Source of the DNA: Gramella sp. AN32
GTDB taxonomy: Bacteria; Bacteroidota; Bacteroidia; Flavobacteriales; Flavobacteriaceae
Direction of reading: 5' to 3'
Assembly: GCF_023718305.1 (NCBI RefSeq)
Contig: NZ_QEYO01000008.1
Location: 1-64,000, forward strand
DNA: 64,000 nt
Part shown: one piece after another, positions 18,109 to 26,664 of the stretch
Numbering within the stretch: position 1 is the stretch's first letter
Layout: every line of letters starts with the position of its first letter
Translations under genes and position numbers: made by a program
Notes under the pieces: generated by a model
The model's input: only the letters and a program-made list of their open reading frames with translations
Told to the model about the DNA's origin: nothing
Database searches by the model: none

Positions 18109-18749
18109 ATTGGTTTATTTTATCATTGGGTTAATCCATAATTATCAGGAAAAACCAAGTTTTATCTTAAAACATTTGAGTCCAATTCAATGATCTCTTA
18201 TTATTTTGGACTGATTGCCCCAACAGAAAATTCTTCCACGAGCTTCAAAAAGAAAATAATGAAGTGTTGGCATTTTTTATCAGTGAAAGGGAATTTAGAG
18301 GGAAGTACGTGTTACCTGTAATTCACTCTTGATCATTTTCCAATAGTACTGAAAAATGACTATTCCAATTTATAAAAAATAATTCAGAAGTTAAATCTAT
18401 TTAGAACTTTGCAACCTCCGGGCGCAAAGCAAGATTATCATAACAATGACACATCTTGCTTTGCTACTCAAAAATGAATTCCTCCCTAGGAGAAATTACT
18501 GGTCTATTTATATTTCTCATATGAAATTAATTTTTCCACTTTACTACCTTTTTTTAAATTAAATTTCCAATAACAGCTCCAATTAAAATTCAGGTAGTTT
18601 GTCTATACATCTTATATATTTCGTCGAAAAACAGGTCTATTAAGAAGATAATTACCTCAATTTTAAAGAGAAATTAGAGGTAGTTAACTAATGACAAAAC
18701 AATTTCCTATTTCTATTGTCTCCCAAAATTATTAATAAAAATAATTCAG
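18109..18749. other. Gene-free stretch
   Basis: 640 bp between two receiver genes. Apart from the 170-bp repeat at 18296-18465 I see no ORF, RNA or clear promoter. Confidence 0.5.
18296..18465 (-). repeat. ~170-bp hairpin-bearing repeat, copy 2 (inverted)
   Basis: Reverse complement of 2554-2724 with scattered differences. The 41-nt hairpin is at 18424-18464 (GCAAAGCAAGAT with ATCTTGCTTTGC). Divergence is concentrated at the distal end, where the second hairpin is less regular than in copy 1. No coding potential. Confidence 0.75.
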
Positions 18750-19142
18750 ATGAATAGTATTACTATATTTAATGACATGTATACGGGAATGCTTATAAAG
18801 GAGTTTTCCGATGGTATGGATTGCCTAACCTCCATGGAATATTTTTCCAATGCTATGGATGCAATAAAATATGTGAATGAAAATCCAGTTGATCTTATTT
18901 TATTAGAGCTTCACCTCCCTGAATTTATGGGATTAATTCAATCTTTAAAGAAAATTCCAAAAATAATTATCATTATTTCAGATTTGCCATCCGTTTATAA
19001 AGCCTCTGGATTTCCTTGTGAAGTAGAGTATTTGATAAAGCCTTTTTCCAAGGAAAAATTCGATGTAGCATTACATAAAGCTCACAATTATAAATCTATA
19101 AACAGCAATTCTTTTCCAATTGGATTTGCAGGGAAAAATTAA
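18750..19142 (+). CDS. Stand-alone pseudo-receiver related to the LytTR regulator's receiver
   Basis: 130 residues. It aligns along its length with the receiver half of the LytTR regulator at 26665-27372: SNAMDAIKYVNENPVDLILL here against SNAIEAIKFLNQNAVDLIFL there. It has no DNA-binding domain. The phospho-acceptor is Glu (E53 in LLELHLPEFMG) where the paralogue has D53, and the acidic pocket DDEE is reduced to NDMY, so it cannot be phosphorylated normally. The Lys of the active site remains (YLIKPFS). A role as constitutive mimic, decoy or heterodimer partner of the LytTR regulator is inference. It is transcribed on the plus strand and convergent with the fibre locus; a hairpin follows. Confidence 0.75.
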   Translation: MNSITIFNDMYTGMLIKEFSDGMDCLTSMEYFSNAMDAIKYVNENPVDLILLELHLPEFMGLIQSLKKIPKIIIIISDLPSVYKASGFPCEVEYLIKPFSKEKFDVALHKAHNYKSINSNSFPIGFAGKN

Positions 19143-19486
19143 GAATCTAAAAGGCCCTACTGGCAGACTCTAATCTAGATGATTGTTGTTTGGTTAACTT
19201 CTTGAAGAAACGAAATGCCGGTAAAATTACCGGCATTTCTATATTGAAAAGGTTAAATGCGCAGGTATTGAATAACCATCCTTTTATTACCTGTTTTAAT
19301 TGAATTATCTTGAATGAGAGATCAGGAAGTTTATATTTGAATTAGATAACCCAGTGTTCTAAAAAAGGTATATAAGACAGTAAGTATAAAATTGAATTGT
19401 AAACCAACACGTTACACTTTTTTATATGCCAAATTTGAAGAACATTATAACATACAAAAAGTAACTACTAATAAGCTTAAAAGCTT
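19143..19486. other. Intergenic region between convergent genes
   Basis: 344 bp. It contains the hairpin at 19212-19239; otherwise nothing recognisable. Confidence 0.5.
19212..19239. terminator. Perfect inverted repeat, probable terminator
   Basis: GAAATGCCGGTAA and its exact complement are separated by two A, 70 nt after the pseudo-receiver stop. The T run is poor (TCTATATT), so termination strength is uncertain. It may serve both converging transcripts. Confidence 0.55.
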
Positions 19487-20068
19487 TTACATTAAACTTC
19501 CAACAACGGTATAATAAATATCAAAGTTACTAGGCGTGCCGGGAACCAAGGCACTTGCTTTAATTTTGAATTGAATAGGAATATCAGTTCGGCAACCTGT
19601 AAACTCAAATATTTTTATAGCTTGGGAACCGCTATTTGGAACGGTAATATAAGATCCTCCATTATTTGGCGTAAGGTCTCTAGGCCCAAGTGGTTGTATG
19701 GGAAGTGAATCATAAGTGCTAACCGCTGGAAAACGCAGTCCGCTATTAAAAGTTGTTTTCGCTTCAAGTATTAATCCTACTGGAGCATTGGTCGTATGAA
19801 TATACACACTATATCTAAAAACGTTTGCTTCACACATTATTTCTGAATTCAGGAGGAGCTGAGGATTTAAAACAAAACCAATTAGAGTTGCATCAAAATT
19901 ACTTTCAAAGCCAATTGTAGTATCATCCAGACCTGCTTCCATTACGACATCATCTAAAGATTGAATAAAATTTGGCATTCCTGAAACATCTAATGTTCCT
20001 GGTAATAATTGCGAATATGTAGTTTGTGTTAAACTCAAACAGATTATAAAGAGGATTAGCTTTTTCAT
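19487..20068 (-). CDS. Secreted protein, last gene of the chaperone-usher-like locus (candidate minor subunit)
   Basis: 193 residues. Signal peptide about 1-19 (LILFIICLSLTQTTYS, cleavage before QLLPG). The mature part is beta-rich with two Cys (EIMCEAN, FTGCRTD) that could form a disulfide. It ends in a hydrophobic, alternating strand (SNFDIYYTVVGSLM), as pilin-like subunits do. I do not recognise a family. It lies 100 nt after the 192-residue secreted protein and is the last gene of the run pilin-like, chaperone-like, usher-like, subunit, subunit. A tip or minor subunit is possible by position. Confidence 0.6.
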   Translation of the reverse strand: MKKLILFIICLSLTQTTYSQLLPGTLDVSGMPNFIQSLDDVVMEAGLDDTTIGFESNFDATLIGFVLNPQLLLNSEIMCEANVFRYSVYIHTTNAPVGLILEAKTTFNSGLRFPAVSTYDSLPIQPLGPRDLTPNNGGSYITVPNSGSQAIKIFEFTGCRTDIPIQFKIKASALVPGTPSNFDIYYTVVGSLM

Positions 20069-20168
20069 ATGTAGATATTTATTGTTTTTTATTTGTCATA
20101 TGCAATTCGCATATCTTCATGGGTGTTTGTATCTTATTCCCGTTATGCTCATTTCATAATATAGAGAT

Positions 20169-20747
20169 TTATCTAATTTCAAAAATTATTTCAAATCCTG
20201 TTGGTAAGGATTTAAAACTTGGGTTTTCTATTGTGTATCTTATTAAGTACCCGGTGTTTTCTCCATCACCTGTATAGCCACTGTCAAAATCATTAACAAT
20301 AACTTGGTCAGAAGTGGTTAAGGTTATTGGATTGGTATTAGGATTGGCATTATATACCCCGCCAATATTTGCGGTAGAAATTATTTGAATAATTACATTT
20401 ATGCCTTCAGGAATGGGTTGATTTGATCTAGTGAATATCCTGGCATTTTCATTATTTATGGATCTATAAGTGAAATTAAGCCAGAACTCATCAGTTGTAG
20501 GGCTTCCTGTATTAATATAAGGCTTTCCCGCTTCTATAGGTGTTGCATTGGAGGATAATCCTGTATATAGATCCGGTTCAATATCTGTAATAGCAATTCT
20601 CTGCAAATCCATAAATGCAGTATTGGTTTCTTGGCCTCCTCCTAAAATAAATGTATCTGGATTAGAAGCGTCAATGATTTCCTGAGAGAAGCAATTCCCT
20701 ATAAATAATGAGAAAATAGCAATTGATATGAGTTGTGATTTTTTCAT
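20169..20747 (-). CDS. Secreted pilin-like protein of the chaperone-usher-like locus
   Basis: 192 residues. Signal peptide about 1-21 (ISIAIFSLFIGNCFS, cleavage before QEIID). Near the C-terminus the stretch DSGYTGDGENTGYLIRYTIE matches ESVYTGDENYGVRLTYTLE of the protein at 24869-25513, so the two are related subunits. The protein ends in alternating hydrophobic residues (GFEIIFEIR), as in donor-strand or final beta-strand segments. It starts 2 nt after the usher-like stop, so the two are translationally coupled. No named family recognised; function as surface-fibre subunit is inferred from context. Confidence 0.65.
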   Translation of the reverse strand: MKKSQLISIAIFSLFIGNCFSQEIIDASNPDTFILGGGQETNTAFMDLQRIAITDIEPDLYTGLSSNATPIEAGKPYINTGSPTTDEFWLNFTYRSINNENARIFTRSNQPIPEGINVIIQIISTANIGGVYNANPNTNPITLTTSDQVIVNDFDSGYTGDGENTGYLIRYTIENPSFKSLPTGFEIIFEIR

Positions 20748-20749
20748 GA

Positions 20750-23700
20750 TTACTGTCCTATTTTAAAATTCTTATTGGTAAATTTCACTTTTCGTTCCTT
20801 AGCGATTATAACAAAGGGAACATCCATTGTTTCTCCCGCCCCCACAGATATCTGTATATCCTTTTTTATTTCGAAGTCATCATTTTCTTTGAATCTTATT
20901 AAATTGAGGGTGTAGGTGCCAGGTACAATATCTTTGAACTGGAAGATTCCTTCTTTGTTCGACTCTACATGATAGGTGAAATTTTTATTTTCTATTTTGA
21001 AATATTTTTCAAGCATATTGGAAGCGGTTTTATTACCAGCAATGCTAATTGTTCCATTGATGTTGGCAGATTTAATAAGTTGGAGCGTAATATCGCTTTC
21101 TCTTTCTTGACGGATTTCTACTTCTATAGATGTTTTTTGCGAAGAAACTATGCCCATGGGAAGGGATGATTCATCGATTAGAACGTAATTTTTTCCTAGC
21201 GGAAGGTTATTCAATTGAAATCTTCCATTTTTATCGGTTAGTATGGTTTGCCCCGCAGCGATTATTTTAATTCCAGATACTTTGATGGATTCATCTTCTG
21301 CATAAATAACTCCTCTTAAGCCGCCTTGTTGTAAAACTCTTTTTAAGGGAACTCCAAAAGAATAGGTGTATTTACCTAATGCTAATAATTCCTTTTTATT
21401 AACGCTCCCGGGATTTTCATAATAATTTGCCCTTACCTCAAATTGATGGTTTTTGTTGAGATGTACTAAAAGATTGGCATTAATAAAATCTCGTTTTAAA
21501 TAATTTTCTTCCGGACTAAACCCGCTGTTATATGATGCATTTATGCGTAAAGTTTTATTCATATTATAATTAAAACCTAGGCTATATCTTAGATAGTTCA
21601 TATTAATATTAGAATTACCATACCTGTTACTGTAATTATGATTGATGCTTCCTCTTAAAGTTAGTTCATCCAAAATTCTGTAAGAAGAATTTAAGTTATG
21701 GGAAAAGGTATTCCTATATTTTAAGCTTTCACTTAATAGGTTTTTGGTCCTGGATAACCTTCCGCTAAAGTTTAATACAAATGCTGGAGAGGAATAAAGG
21801 TACCTATAGTTAATACCATGTTCTTTATAATAATAGGATTTGGGTTCCATTTGATCTTCTCTCGTTCTTTGTTCTAAACGAATATTTACTAAATGACGAT
21901 TTTTAAATCGGTAACCAAGCATCCCGTAATAATTTTCATAATAAGGTTCTGCAGCATAAAATAAAGGATCCAAGCGTCTATTAACTTTGGAAATGGTTTG
22001 CCCTAATGCAAAATTCCAACGATTATTTTTATAATAGAAGTTATTGGAGTATTGTAGGCTATTGCGTATACTTCCAAAATAATCTTTTCCTGCAATGGTA
22101 AGAGTTCCTGAATATGTTAAATTTTTATACTGCTGTACCAAATTGATATAATTGGCCAAGGCAGTAGCTTCATTAGTCAAACTAACCGAAGTTTCTGCAT
22201 CTATATAAGTACCCTTATTTCTATAATTTAAATTAACAGTACCTATTTGGCCAGATTCGTTTGGATTAGCTTCAATATTACTGTTTACGCCTTGGATGGT
22301 TCCCTGTGATCTTTCTATAGCAAGACCAATTTTTAAGGAATCGCTAACATTATACACCGATTTTACACCATAAAGAGCTGAAGAGTTAAAGCTGTATAAC
22401 CTAGGTTTAGAATAAAAAGTTGAAAATGTCCATTTTTTTATATCCTGATCTATTCTAAAACCCATACCATATCTACTATCAAAACCCAAGCGGTTAATAA
22501 AATAAGCATGATCCCCCACATAAATGTTCGTTTTGTTATTGTACCTGTATATAAAACTATACTGATCTGTTACTCCAAATCGTTTTAAATTTTGTTGTTG
22601 AGGGGCTCTTATTATAAAATTTAAATGATGCTTTTTATTTAAATCCAAGTAACCATCTCCCATAAGCTCCGAAGAGATTGTAGAAAAATGATTGTTTTTA
22701 TAGGTATGACTGTTGTAATTTAAACTAGCTCTAATTGGAAATCTAAAAAAAGGATCTTTTTTCTCAATTTTACTAGGAAATATTTGAGTACTGGTATACG
22801 CTCTATAGGTTTGTTTAGAAGTTTTACTATAAACATCTAACTGAGAACCTACATTTCTCAAAAAGTAAACTTTAGAATCTGTTTTCTTTGAAACTTCAAT
22901 TACAAGCGTGGAATCTGGAGCAATAGAATATTTTTTATCACCGGTTATTGTTCCTGTAGAATTTAACTCTATTTCTTGTTTGATATTTCCATTGTTTTGG
23001 ATACCAAATCTGGCATTTATCGTTTCTCCGGCTTTTAAAGTTTGTGGAGCAGAAATATTATATACCTGAAGTTCATAATTTTTATCTACTTCAAAATCAA
23101 CCTCTAGAGTTTTTACAATAGTGCCTTCGGCGTCAACCAAATTAAATACCGCATTAGATTTTCCAGATTTAGCTTTGGCAGGAATATTAAAGCTTACAAG
23201 AACAAGTTTTTTCTCATTGGGTTTTAGGTTTTCAATATCCCCAGCAGATACTAACTTCCATGATTCAGGTAAAGTTTCATTTAGAAATAGATTTTGTATG
23301 GTGTCAGTTTCATTGGTGATTTGTAAAGTAATAGTATGGTTAGAGGCGGTTTTATAAATTTCAGATGGATTAAGAATCTCCATTTTTATTAGGATGTTCT
23401 CTTTCTGGTTTACAGAGGTATTTATTTGCGATCCGTTATTAGATACGGTAGGCGAATTTCTTTTTTTATTTATTCTCAGTGCAGTTGTATTTTGTTCATA
23501 TGAGGTTTCTCCAACATTTACTATACTGTCCACCTTATTGTTTGAAGTTTTTACAGAAGGTCTTTTCTTTGAATCTTGTCCTTGCTGAAAATTATCCTTA
23601 GAATTTTTATAAGATATGGTTTTTACAGTCTTATTAGGGGCATCTGAAAATACCGTTAAATCTTTCACACTGTCATTTCTTGCTTCTTGCTCTAAAAAGA

Positions 23701-23821
23701 TGGGCGATGGTGTGTTGTATATATCACTAGGATTTGCATCAAAACGTTCATTTTGCAAATCTCCCTCGCATCCCACTATTAGGACAACAAAAAAATAGCT
23801 AAGTTTTAATACATTCTTCAT
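20750..23821 (-). CDS. Usher-like outer-membrane lipoprotein with Ig-like N-terminus, beta barrel and CnaB-like C-terminus
   Basis: 1023 residues. A lipoprotein signal peptide with lipobox LIVGC (C18) is followed by a low-complexity region, two NEW3-like Ig domains (about 145-350; SFNIPAKAKSGKSNAVFNLV), and a ~450-residue region of aromatic amphipathic strands (about 360-825). The segment NIYVGDHAYFINRLGFDSR resembles the start of usher barrels. Two carboxypeptidase-regulatory/CnaB-like domains follow (from residue 833: ILTDKNGRFQLNNLPLGKNY and SSLPMGIVSS), comparable to the C-terminal domain of alpha-type (CFA/I CooC/TcfC-like) ushers. It lies between a chaperone-like gene and secreted pilin-like genes, which supports an export-pore role. 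Homology to ushers is inferred from layout, not proven. Confidence 0.65.
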   Translation of the reverse strand: MKNVLKLSYFFVVLIVGCEGDLQNERFDANPSDIYNTPSPIFLEQEARNDSVKDLTVFSDAPNKTVKTISYKNSKDNFQQGQDSKKRPSVKTSNNKVDSIVNVGETSYEQNTTALRINKKRNSPTVSNNGSQINTSVNQKENILIKMEILNPSEIYKTASNHTITLQITNETDTIQNLFLNETLPESWKLVSAGDIENLKPNEKKLVLVSFNIPAKAKSGKSNAVFNLVDAEGTIVKTLEVDFEVDKNYELQVYNISAPQTLKAGETINARFGIQNNGNIKQEIELNSTGTITGDKKYSIAPDSTLVIEVSKKTDSKVYFLRNVGSQLDVYSKTSKQTYRAYTSTQIFPSKIEKKDPFFRFPIRASLNYNSHTYKNNHFSTISSELMGDGYLDLNKKHHLNFIIRAPQQQNLKRFGVTDQYSFIYRYNNKTNIYVGDHAYFINRLGFDSRYGMGFRIDQDIKKWTFSTFYSKPRLYSFNSSALYGVKSVYNVSDSLKIGLAIERSQGTIQGVNSNIEANPNESGQIGTVNLNYRNKGTYIDAETSVSLTNEATALANYINLVQQYKNLTYSGTLTIAGKDYFGSIRNSLQYSNNFYYKNNRWNFALGQTISKVNRRLDPLFYAAEPYYENYYGMLGYRFKNRHLVNIRLEQRTREDQMEPKSYYYKEHGINYRYLYSSPAFVLNFSGRLSRTKNLLSESLKYRNTFSHNLNSSYRILDELTLRGSINHNYSNRYGNSNINMNYLRYSLGFNYNMNKTLRINASYNSGFSPEENYLKRDFINANLLVHLNKNHQFEVRANYYENPGSVNKKELLALGKYTYSFGVPLKRVLQQGGLRGVIYAEDESIKVSGIKIIAAGQTILTDKNGRFQLNNLPLGKNYVLIDESSLPMGIVSSQKTSIEVEIRQERESDITLQLIKSANINGTISIAGNKTASNMLEKYFKIENKNFTYHVESNKEGIFQFKDIVPGTYTLNLIRFKENDDFEIKKDIQISVGAGETMDVPFVIIAKERKVKFTNKNFKIGQ

Positions 23822-23851
23822 GAGTAATGGTTTTATGTGAGAGGTATTTTT

Positions 23852-24643
23852 TTATTCTATAGTAAGGCTAACGTTAGTGGCTACAAATTCCTTTCTAGCA
23901 TCGGCAATTAGAATACATTCATAGTTCCCATTTTCTAACTGTGAAATATCAATATCATATTTTTTACAAAATCCAGGAAAGACCATGTTTCTCTTCGTGC
24001 TAGTTTCCAGAACTTTTTCTCCATTTTGATTGTATACTTCTAAAGAGAGTTTTACACCTTCTATAAATAAACTTTCATTTATTAGTTTGATAAAAAGGCT
24101 TTTTCCACCCGTATTGGTATTTTGCTCCAGATCCAATTTTTGAAAATCTAAATTAACCTCGCTGTAATTGTTTACATTAGTAAGTAATCCTATAGCATAT
24201 CTTATTTTAGTGTCTAGATCTATGTTTTGGGTAAGTCTTTCTTCTTTAATGGGTTTTTCAATATCAAGCATTAATGCTGTCCAGAAAGAACCTCTTAATG
24301 TTGGATCTTTAGGAATATTAATAGAGAATCTGTATACATATTTTTCTTTTGGTGCCAATACTTTATCCATAAGGCTTCCATCAAACCATTTATTTGAAGA
24401 CTGACTGTGGGAAATTTCTTCAGAGAAAAAGCGATCGCTATCACAAGAAAAGATAGCATCGTTAAGTTGAAAACTTACTCTTTGTTCAAATTCGGTAGTA
24501 TTAAGTAAAATAATTTCACCTTGCAATTGATCTCCAGAAGCTCCAGAATAAACATGGGTCAATCCGTTGATTATAACTACACTTGAATAACTTTGGTTGA
24601 CCATTAGTAATAATAAAATACTAGTAAAAAAAATATGTCTCAT
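23852..24643 (-). CDS. Periplasmic chaperone-like protein of the usher-like locus
   Basis: 263 residues. Signal peptide about 1-20 (FFTSILLLLMVNQSYS). The mature protein has two predicted Ig-like halves: one beginning with a beta-rich HVYSGASGDQLQGEIILLNT, and a second around KSLFIKLINESLFIEGVKLS. It resembles PapD-type chaperones or the DUF916-like part of WxL-associated proteins (conserved N.t......v.f.l...i pattern after the first strand). It lies 30 nt upstream of the usher-like gene and downstream of the major pilin-like gene, matching the order of alpha-type fimbrial operons. Function inferred. Confidence 0.6.
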   Translation of the reverse strand: MRHIFFTSILLLLMVNQSYSSVVIINGLTHVYSGASGDQLQGEIILLNTTEFEQRVSFQLNDAIFSCDSDRFFSEEISHSQSSNKWFDGSLMDKVLAPKEKYVYRFSINIPKDPTLRGSFWTALMLDIEKPIKEERLTQNIDLDTKIRYAIGLLTNVNNYSEVNLDFQKLDLEQNTNTGGKSLFIKLINESLFIEGVKLSLEVYNQNGEKVLETSTKRNMVFPGFCKKYDIDISQLENGNYECILIADARKEFVATNVSLTIE

Positions 24644-24820
24644 GGCAGTAAAATTTAAGATTTGATTTAGATAGACTTTCTATACAAGTAAATTTAAGGG
24701 GATGTAGGTGCTTTAAATAGTAGTATTCGTTGGGGAGTCTGTTTCTGTAGATAAGAGGTGGATAATCTACTTTTAATGGAAAATGATATAAATCGATGTT
24801 TATCATCATTTTTATAAAAT

Positions 24821-24850
24821 AAAAGAGGCTCCTTATAAGGAGCCTCTTTT
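24821..24850. terminator. Perfect 30-nt palindrome, bidirectional terminator inside the fibre operon
   Basis: AAAAGAGGCTCCTTA is followed directly by its reverse complement; the A and T ends give a T run on either strand. It lies 18 nt after the stop of the pilin-like gene (minus strand) and before the chaperone-like gene. Partial termination here would make more subunit mRNA than chaperone/usher mRNA. Confidence 0.8.
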
Positions 24851-24868
24851 GATGGAGCAAAAAAAGAA

Positions 24869-25513
24869 TTAAAAATCTGTAAGGGTGTACTTCACAGTAG
24901 ATTGATAAGTTCCGGCATAGTATCCGGCAAAATTTCCATTTTGCTCTAGTGTATAAGTTAACCTTACACCATAGTTCTCATCTCCAGTATATACACTTTC
25001 AATGCTATCTACCAATAGAGCATCTGTACCAATAGGAGTAGTTGCACCTAATGCAACACCACCTGGCATTACAGTCCCTGCAGAGTCAGCAGTACCACCA
25101 TCTACAACAATCACCGGTGCTTCTGGCATTATTCTAAGGTCTAGGTTCCCTGGAAATGTGCTTCCGGCTTCAAATTGAACGTTTATTTTTCGATCCAGAT
25201 CGTATCCACTAACATTGGCAGCTCCTGCTACAACGCTGGTGTAATTCAAATATAAATCTGAATAACTAACATCCTGAAAGGCATATAAACCAGCCTCTGC
25301 ATTTGTTCCTGAAAGCGTGACATTTGTCATATCAAACATTATGGCAGCGGCTTCTGTTCCGGTATTGGCATCAAAAATATCCAATAAGGCTACTTCAGGA
25401 ACATTCACATCCAATATATGCGTTGCAATATTGGTGTCATCATTGTCTTGGGCACTCAGGCTTTGTGAAAGTACAATTGTAAGTGCAACAAATAAAAGTT
25501 TTACATTTTTCAT
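24869..25513 (-). CDS. Secreted pilin-like protein, first gene of the chaperone-usher-like locus (candidate major subunit)
   Basis: 214 residues. Signal peptide about 1-21 (LLFVALTIVLSQSLSA, cleavage before QDNDD). The mature protein is acidic, rich in Ala/Gly/Thr/Val, has no Cys, and is predicted all-beta. It shares the near-C-terminal pattern SxYTGDxEN...LxYTxE with the protein at 20169-20747 and ends in alternating strand-like residues (STVKYTLTDF). First position and a terminator directly after it suit an abundant major subunit. No named family recognised; spore-coat-U-like or alpha-fimbrial subunits are the nearest general comparison. Confidence 0.65.
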   Translation of the reverse strand: MKNVKLLFVALTIVLSQSLSAQDNDDTNIATHILDVNVPEVALLDIFDANTGTEAAAIMFDMTNVTLSGTNAEAGLYAFQDVSYSDLYLNYTSVVAGAANVSGYDLDRKINVQFEAGSTFPGNLDLRIMPEAPVIVVDGGTADSAGTVMPGGVALGATTPIGTDALLVDSIESVYTGDENYGVRLTYTLEQNGNFAGYYAGTYQSTVKYTLTDF

Positions 25514-25706
25514 AATAAAAGGGTTTAAAGATTAATTTTGAGTAAATTTAATTTGAAAGGAAGCATTAGGATTTAATTTTTCGTTGGATGGTACATAAGT
25601 GTAGGTAATTGAGCAATAAGCTTGGATAATTATATTTGAGTTTATATTAATTTGAATACATACTCTATTATTGATTGCCCGTAAAGTATCATAAAGGAAT
25701 ATAAGG

Positions 25707-25824
25707 ACGTCATTCTGTTCCCATAGCTATCGGGATGTTTCAGAATCTTTAACATTGTAAATCTTTACAATAATAGAAGACCCTGAAATCAAAAATTCGA
25801 CGGAGTCAAATAAATTCAGGGTGA
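25707..25824. repeat. Bacteroidota-type palindromic intergenic repeat, copy 1
   Basis: ACGTCATTCTG...TTTCAGAATCT on the left and GACCCTGAAAT...AATTCAGGGTG on the right match the repeat at 53112-53198. This copy carries an inserted CCCATAGCTATCGGG palindrome and a short CGACGGAGTC insertion. Such elements are common between genes in Flavobacteriia. Confidence 0.7.
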
Positions 25825-25878
25825 AGAGATAAATATTCTGACAAAAACAGATATACATTAATATATTATGTCATTATG

Positions 25879-25917
25879 AAAAAAGGGTTCATGAAGTAAA
25901 ATTCATGAACCCTTTTT
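25879..25917. terminator. Rho-independent terminator after the STAS gene
   Basis: Arms AAAAAGGGTTCATGAA and TTCATGAACCCTTTTT around a GTAAAA loop give a T run on both strands. It lies 46 nt past the STAS stop (minus strand). Confidence 0.8.
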
Positions 25918-25963
25918 AGCGATATGATAGCTATTGCCAACTAGCCTTTAGTACGACCTATTA

Positions 25964-26260
25964 CTAAGCAGCTTCTACAAATATTCTTTTAACTCCTGCG
26001 ATAGACATTGCGGTTTTAATAACTTGGTTATCTAGACCATGAAATAAAATTTCTTTCTTTTTTTCTTTAGCTTTTACAATAAGAAGGTACAGCATAAATA
26101 TGCCTGATATATCCATGGAGCTTACAGAATTTAAGTTAATGATTACATTATTGAATATTTCTAAAGCATATTCAATTTGTTGTTGTGTTTCAGTTACATT
26201 TCCACAATAAAGTTTTCCCTTTATTTCTAATATTTTTCCAGTAGAGTTTAGTACAGACAT
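25964..26260 (-). CDS. STAS-domain protein (anti-sigma factor antagonist type)
   Basis: 98 residues from the ATG at 26260 (MSVLNSTGKILEIKG); an upstream in-frame ATG at 26302 would add 14 residues unlike the family. One STAS domain: NVIINLNSVSSMDISGIFML contains the DxSG loop, whose Ser is the phosphorylation site in SpoIIAA/RsbV-type proteins. It may relay a signal by partner switching, but no RsbW-type kinase or phosphatase lies in this window. It sits between the sensory operon and the fibre locus, on the same strand as both, with its own terminator. Confidence 0.8.
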   Translation of the reverse strand: MSVLNSTGKILEIKGKLYCGNVTETQQQIEYALEIFNNVIINLNSVSSMDISGIFMLYLLIVKAKEKKKEILFHGLDNQVIKTAMSIAGVKRIFVEAA

Positions 26261-26664
26261 CGTAAACAGTTTTAAAATTATAGATGCAAAGTTGGTATTC
26301 AATTCAAGAAAAAGGGAGTTTTTTCGATAGATGGAATCTTGGTGTAGATGAATAGCAATAAATGATTATTTGACATGAAAATTTTATATCCTGCACTAAT
26401 ACATCTGCAAATAAAAGCCTGCTATTTAAAATGAAGATACTAAGGCAGAAACCTTGCCTTGGTAAAATAAAACCCACAACTATTCAACTAATGAAGTAAG
26501 ATTGAAATGAAATTTTGATACGTTATTTATAATAATTTCATAGAACCGATATTATCCCATGTAGTAAATACAAAATAGATAAAATGGTAGATTTTTAATG
26601 TCTGGTACCAGGCTTTTAGTGTTGGTGGATGCCAACATGGTTTGCGATGAATACAAAAAGGAAA
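26261..26664. other. Intergenic region upstream of the STAS gene
   Basis: About 400 bp without a gene. GTGTAGATGAAT at 26342-26353 also occurs upstream of the H-NOX operon at 33286-33297 and may be a shared regulator site. Nothing else recognised. Confidence 0.4.

Noticed and set aside
24621-24860. 79-codon minus-strand ORF between chaperone-like and pilin-like genes
   Set aside because: It runs through the perfect terminator palindrome and overlaps the chaperone start in another frame; composition is not protein-like.
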